Part shown: positions 7,201 to 9,121 of the stretch, piece by piece
Position numbering within the stretch: position 1 is the stretch's first letter
Layout of the letters: the number at the start of each line of letters is the position of its first letter
Assembly (NCBI GenBank): GCA_018666295.1
Contig: JABIZW010000182.1
Span: 1-9,121, forward strand
Direction: 5' to 3'
Length of the DNA stretch: 9,121 nucleotides
Origin: Halieaceae bacterium
GTDB taxonomy: Bacteria; Pseudomonadota; Gammaproteobacteria; Pseudomonadales; Halieaceae
Program-made: the position numbers and the translations under genes
Notes under the pieces: generated by a model
Databases searched by the model: none
Told to the model about the DNA's origin: nothing
The model's input: only the letters and a program-made list of their open reading frames with translations

Positions 7201-7405
7201 CGCCCGTAGCACCCATGTAATAGGTTCGATCATCGCCAAGAACGCCCGTTACCGCGGTGACACGGCCGCCTCGCCAAGGACCGATTTCGCGCCACTCGAG
7301 GCCTTCATAAAGCGCGGTATCGATCGTGTCTTTCGCCTGTAAGGGGAGCGATAGCGCGAGGCTCGCGAGCATCATGAGGAGAAGTTGAAATCCAAGCTTT
7401 GGCAA
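4271..7405 (-). CDS. Large secreted Asp-box beta-propeller protein (sortilin/BNR-like)
   Basis: The product is 1044 residues, exported by a Sec signal peptide (hydrophobic 5-22, cleavage after LQA, residue 24). The mature N-terminus carries the family motif GLEWREIGPWRGGRV (35-49). Ten Asp boxes (S/T-x-D/N-x-G-x-x-W/F) start near residues 73, 129, 180, 238, 287, 333, 374, 519, 586 and 682, with a degenerate one at 638 (KVTQYGKRW, Gln for Asp). The 41-58 residue spacing of the first seven fits propeller blades, so two propellers, about 40-385 and 500-725, are likely. The C-terminal third has a beta-sandwich-like part (about 770-885, including PGLNQWVWDMRREGL) and a helical tail (about 895-1035). 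Such proteins are often annotated as glycosyl hydrolases or VPS10/sortilin proteins, but I see no proven catalytic residues, so binding or scaffolding is equally likely. The start is TTG: it follows an in-frame TGA closely, has a GGGGG ribosome site, and supplies the signal's Lys; the later ATGs would remove that basic end. Confidence 0.9.
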   Translation of the reverse strand: MPKLGFQLLLMMLASLALSLPLQAKDTIDTALYEGLEWREIGPWRGGRVTAVTGVLGDDRTYYMGATGGGVWKTDNAGTSWNNVSDGYFGVGTIGAIAVAESDENIVYVGTGEAPIRGVTTSHGDGMYKSTDAGKTWSHIGLKDAGQIARVIVHPSNPDLVYVAVQGQIWGHSDERGVYRSTDGGETWAGVLQIDDETGATDLSMDPTNPRVMYASMWEHGRTPWFIKSGGTAGGLYKTVDGGDNWKKMGGGLPELIGKSGVDVSASSPNRIYAIVEAEIDKGGLWRSDDYGETWSLLNNERIIWSRAWYYIHIKADPQNADTVWVLNAPLMKSIDGGKTFDKRSAPHGDHHDMWFNPENSQNFINGNDGGATVTFDGGTSWSSIMNQPTAQFYRVITDNQTPFRLYAGQQDNSSVSIASRTFDGGIGQENYFAVGGGESAHIAFDPEDPRLIYATTINGTLTEYDHVNKRVRPIKPYPEYVFGQQSKDLKYRTNWNAPVVASPHNPEVLYYGTQKLLRSDNRGVTWDEISPDLTFNDPSKQGLNGGPLTPENVGAEFYGTIFYIAESVHKPGVIWVGTDDGRLQITQDKGGSWADVTPKDLKGAQVNAIEVSPHETGTVYVAVAGYKMNDFRPHVYKVTQYGKRWRKIDNDLPADNFVRVVRADPEREGLLYAGTEGGLFVSFDDGDHWQSLNMNFPTVPITDLRVRQGTLIAATQGRGFWALDELTVIRQLDDALADKHLHVYTPKPTSLMRWGSWAGANEGANPPSGVVISYAISGEVQGPLSIRINDAQGNLVRSYSSEANDFDRCVTGNMTPRLAYTMSYPTVEPGLNQWVWDMRREGLTCIDDIRLFAGFSGATVTPGQYSVSVSLGEHADTTDFTLSPDPRVEATPVDYAFLDTKRSETADMLNELLTALDNVRRARTRIEALVRDNGDSTVLSDLSSAAISQINAWENRVTQTGYKTYEDEDSMPPMLDVHIRHVFDVIDRAGAPISEGSLQRLSDLKEQWMAARAELSDITQSELAAINQWAAVNGIAHVLAPLK

Positions 7406-7410
7406 AGGAG

Positions 7411-7416
7411 CCCCCT
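7411..7416 (-). promoter_or_regulatory. Ribosome binding site that supports the TTG start
   Basis: On the minus strand AGGGGG sits five bases upstream of the TTG at 7405. An in-frame TGA at 7420-7418 rules out any earlier start, and the next candidates (two ATGs at codons 11-12) lack this spacing and would cut the signal peptide. This decides the start of the propeller gene. Confidence 0.6.
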
Positions 7417-7480
7417 GTCACCGGACGTGACGGTTTGTGAGTGGTCGTTACCCTTAAATCTAACGCATAGACTGACAATA

Positions 7481-7515
7481 ACAAGGGCGGGCGTGTCTTG
7501 AGGGCCCGCGTTTGT
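7481..7515. repeat. Imperfect inverted repeat in the divergent control region
   Basis: ACAAGGGCGGGC (7481-7492) and GCCCGCGTTTGT (7504-7515) pair over 12 positions with one mismatch and one G-T, separated by 11 bases. It lies 76-110 bases upstream of the propeller start. It could be an operator for a dimeric regulator or a hairpin in the leader RNA. No T run follows on either strand. Confidence 0.4.
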
Positions 7516-7593
7516 GATCCTGAAAACGCCTGACTGTGATGCGTCGATGGAGGTTTCGTCTTAGTCGCGAGCACTGGCCGACCGACTATTATT

Positions 7594-7653
7594 TTGTTTG
7601 ATAGGCTAGGGATAATTATTGTGTTTGGATTAGCTAACACCTCAACCGATAAC
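7594..7653 (+). promoter_or_regulatory. AT-rich candidate promoter for the DUF2306 gene
   Basis: This is the most AT-rich stretch of the divergent gap. Two sigma-70-like pairs can be drawn with 17-base spacers: TTGTTT (7594-7599) with TATTGT (7617-7622), and TTGGAT (7625-7630) with GATAAC (7648-7653). Each box is only a three- or four-of-six match, so this is a candidate region rather than a mapped promoter. The palindrome TTAGCTAA (7630-7637) lies between them. Confidence 0.3.
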
Positions 7654-7674
7654 CTGTTAAATCAAATAACGAGT

Positions 7675-7680
7675 AGGTGA
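7675..7680 (+). promoter_or_regulatory. Strong Shine-Dalgarno sequence
   Basis: AGGTGA, matching the 3' end of 16S rRNA, lies seven bases before the ATG at 7688. It is the best ribosome site in the window and fixes the start of the DUF2306 gene. Confidence 0.7.
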
Positions 7681-7687
7681 CAATACA

Positions 7688-8545
7688 ATGCCAATCAGTG
7701 TGCTGGGATTTTATGGGGCGGTTGCCGTCTGGGCGCTGCTGATAACGCGTGGGCTATCCACGCCAAAGCAATGGCCCCTCATTGCGGGTTTTGGGCTGGC
7801 GCTCCTCTTGTTTCTGAATATTCGCTATGTCATTGACGGTGCACCGGCTGGTATCGCCTTCTTTATCAGCTTGTATGACTTCTTCGACAATCTGGGGCTC
7901 GTAACAGGCGAGGTGCCCTCGGCCATGACCACCTGTCCTGAAAACGCCTGTTCGCTCTGGGGCGACACCTATGCGCTTCATCAGAGTTGGGGGGTGGCGT
8001 TTTTCGATCGCTTCGTGAATGCGCCGGTTATGCGGACGAACGCCTTGTACCTTCACCTGGTCTGCAACTCGATCGTCTTTGTTTTGATGCATGTGCAACT
8101 GCTTTGGTCCGGCAAACCCGGGATTAAAACGGCACACGCGTGGCTGGGTCGCGCGACGCTGTTGTTTCTGACCCTGGGTACAGCAGCGGCGCTATACCTT
8201 GCGAGCGAGCACGACGCGGTTCAATCCTACGGTGATGTTTGGGCCGAGTGGGGGTTCTACTCAATGTCACTCTGCGTTTACGGCGCAGCACTAATGGGCT
8301 GGCGCAGCGCAAGGCGGGGTGACTGGCAGCAACATCGCATATGGATGATTCGCTTTGTTGGTGCCATGTACGGGGCGTTTTGGCTGTTCCGTATATTTCT
8401 TATGGTCACGGGACCGTTGTTAAGGGAGTGGGAAACTGCTTCGCTTCTTTTGTCTATTTGGACGTCTGCGCCGGCAGGTCTTCTCATTGCCGATGTGTTG
8501 CGACGTGAGTGGGATGCGAGATCAACGCACTATCAGCGGCTATAG
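7688..8545 (+). CDS. DUF2306-like multi-pass membrane protein
   Basis: The product is 285 residues and lies in the inner membrane. Hydrophobic helices are visible at about 4-20, 30-46, 52-66 (weaker), 119-139, 154-172, 187-204, 222-242 and 252-270. The second half has the DUF2306 pattern: HAWLGRATLLFLTLG (150-164), then GDWQQHRIWMIRFVGAMYG (211-229), a histidine and an H-R-x-W-M-I-R block between helices. Four histidines lie in or near helices (H123, H135, H150, H216), resembling heme-ligating histidines in small cytochrome b-like membrane proteins; that is inference. A loop at about 67-117 holds a cysteine pair (TTCPENAC, 83 and 88) that could form a disulfide or bind metal. The family has no settled function. 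The start is firm (AGGTGA seven bases upstream). Its own promoter is expected in the gap shared with the propeller gene, and it may be cotranscribed with the flavin monooxygenase gene 49 bases downstream. Confidence 0.8.
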   Translation: MPISVLGFYGAVAVWALLITRGLSTPKQWPLIAGFGLALLLFLNIRYVIDGAPAGIAFFISLYDFFDNLGLVTGEVPSAMTTCPENACSLWGDTYALHQSWGVAFFDRFVNAPVMRTNALYLHLVCNSIVFVLMHVQLLWSGKPGIKTAHAWLGRATLLFLTLGTAAALYLASEHDAVQSYGDVWAEWGFYSMSLCVYGAALMGWRSARRGDWQQHRIWMIRFVGAMYGAFWLFRIFLMVTGPLLREWETASLLLSIWTSAPAGLLIADVLRREWDARSTHYQRL

Positions 8546-8594
8546 TCGTTCATAGTCTGGCATACTCAAATCTCCAACACTCAGTATCTGACTT

Positions 8595-9121
8595 ATGCCG
8601 CGTTACAGTATTCTCGATTTAGTGCCTATTACACAGGGCAGTGACGCACGTTGCGCGCTCGAGCGCAGCAAGCAGCTTGCTATTCAAGCGGAGTCCTGGG
8701 GATACCATCGATATTGGGTTGCGGAACACCACAATATGCCCGGCATTGCGAGCTCGGCCACGGCCGTCGTGATGGGACACCTGGCGGCGGCTACGCAGAC
8801 TATTCGGGTGGGTTCGGGCGGCATTATGCTGCCCAACCACGCACCACTCCTGGTGGCGGAGCAATTTGGCACGCTAGCCACCCTCTACCCTAACCGTATT
8901 GATCTTGGTGTTGGTCGCGCTCCGGGTACCGATGGGCTCACTATGCAGGCCTTGCGTCGCAATCTTGGCGCAAGCGTCGAAGACTTCCCTAACGATGTCT
9001 TGGAGCTTCAACATTACCTGAAGCCTGTTGAGCCAGGACAGCATGTCAGTGCAACACCAGGTGCAGGAACCAACGTCCCGATCTGGATTTTAGGTTCGAG
9101 TTTATACGGCGCTCAACTTGC
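8595..9121 (+). CDS. Luciferase-like (LLM class) flavin monooxygenase, 3' end missing
   Basis: The frame is open from the ATG at 8595 to the right edge (175 full codons), about half of a usual 330-340 residue member. Family marks are MPRYSILDLVPI (1-12); SWGYHRYWVAEHHNMPG (34-50), the typical W-x-A-E-H-H block; RVGSGGIMLPNHAPLLVAEQ (71-90); LYPNRIDLGVGRAPGTD (97-113); and PIWILGSSLYGAQLA at the edge. These match the bacterial luciferase-like group of F420- or FMN-dependent enzymes, closest by eye to E. coli YhbW, which folds as a TIM barrel and is cytoplasmic. The substrate is unknown. An in-frame TGA ends three bases before the ATG, so this is the only reasonable start, though the ribosome site is poor. 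The 49-base gap after DUF2306 shows no terminator, so cotranscription is possible. Confidence 0.93.
   Translation, partial: MPRYSILDLVPITQGSDARCALERSKQLAIQAESWGYHRYWVAEHHNMPGIASSATAVVMGHLAAATQTIRVGSGGIMLPNHAPLLVAEQFGTLATLYPNRIDLGVGRAPGTDGLTMQALRRNLGASVEDFPNDVLELQHYLKPVEPGQHVSATPGAGTNVPIWILGSSLYGAQL

Noticed and set aside
6511..7342. Long antisense frames inside the propeller gene (6511-6888 minus in another frame, 6890-7342 plus)
   Set aside because: They overlap a gene with a clear signal peptide and domain motifs, and their translations are low in hydrophobic patterning and rich in Arg/Pro/Thr, typical of shadow frames.
4271..7405. Labelling the propeller protein a xyloglucanase or sialidase
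   Set aside because: Asp boxes alone do not show catalysis, and no catalytic set could be identified by eye.
7305..7640. 111-codon minus-strand frame across the divergent control region
   Set aside because: It overlaps the true start and signal peptide of the propeller gene in a different frame; composition is Thr/Pro/Arg-rich and it crosses the inverted repeat.
1..9121. Search for CRISPR repeats, tRNA/rRNA genes, IS ends, integrase or toxin-antitoxin pairs
   Set aside because: No regularly spaced repeats, cloverleaf arms, transposase motifs or paired small genes were seen.

Overview
This window looks like ordinary chromosome from a free-living, probably marine, gammaproteobacterium. The evidence is a YheS-type ABC-F factor, a DUF1415 protein, a CurA-type reductase, a YhbW-type flavin monooxygenase and a large secreted Asp-box protein, with mid-range GC and even codon use throughout. 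A Halieaceae/OM60-like origin is a guess from gene content, not something the sequence proves. I see no rRNA, tRNA, CRISPR array, insertion sequence, integrase or phage gene.

Layout from left to right. Positions 1-1326 (+) hold the 3' two thirds of a yheS-like ABC-F gene that runs in from the left edge. A gap of about 300 bases follows, then a small exported protein of unknown function (1625-2047, +) and a DUF1415 protein (2180-2743, +). That rightward block meets a leftward block tail to tail at about 2744-2954, where a strong hairpin lies. The leftward block is a zinc-free NADP-dependent MDR reductase (2955-3950, -), a 320-base gap with coding-like debris, and a 1044-residue secreted beta-propeller (Asp-box/BNR, sortilin-like) protein (4271-7405, -). 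A 282-base divergent control region then separates this from a second rightward block: a multi-pass DUF2306 membrane protein (7688-8545, +) and the first 175 codons of a luciferase-like flavin monooxygenase (8595 to the right edge, +).

The genes do not form one obvious pathway. They read as separate short transcription units: translation quality control (YheS), envelope or exported proteins (the 140-residue protein, the propeller protein, the DUF2306 protein) and redox housekeeping (MDR reductase, LLM monooxygenase). I found no convincing new multi-gene system. The points most worth a second look are the intergenic regions: start-less, protein-like reading frames in the 3951-4270 gap, a small ORF after yheS, several hairpins at gene ends, and an inverted repeat plus a ribosome-site-adjacent hairpin upstream of the propeller gene's probable TTG start.
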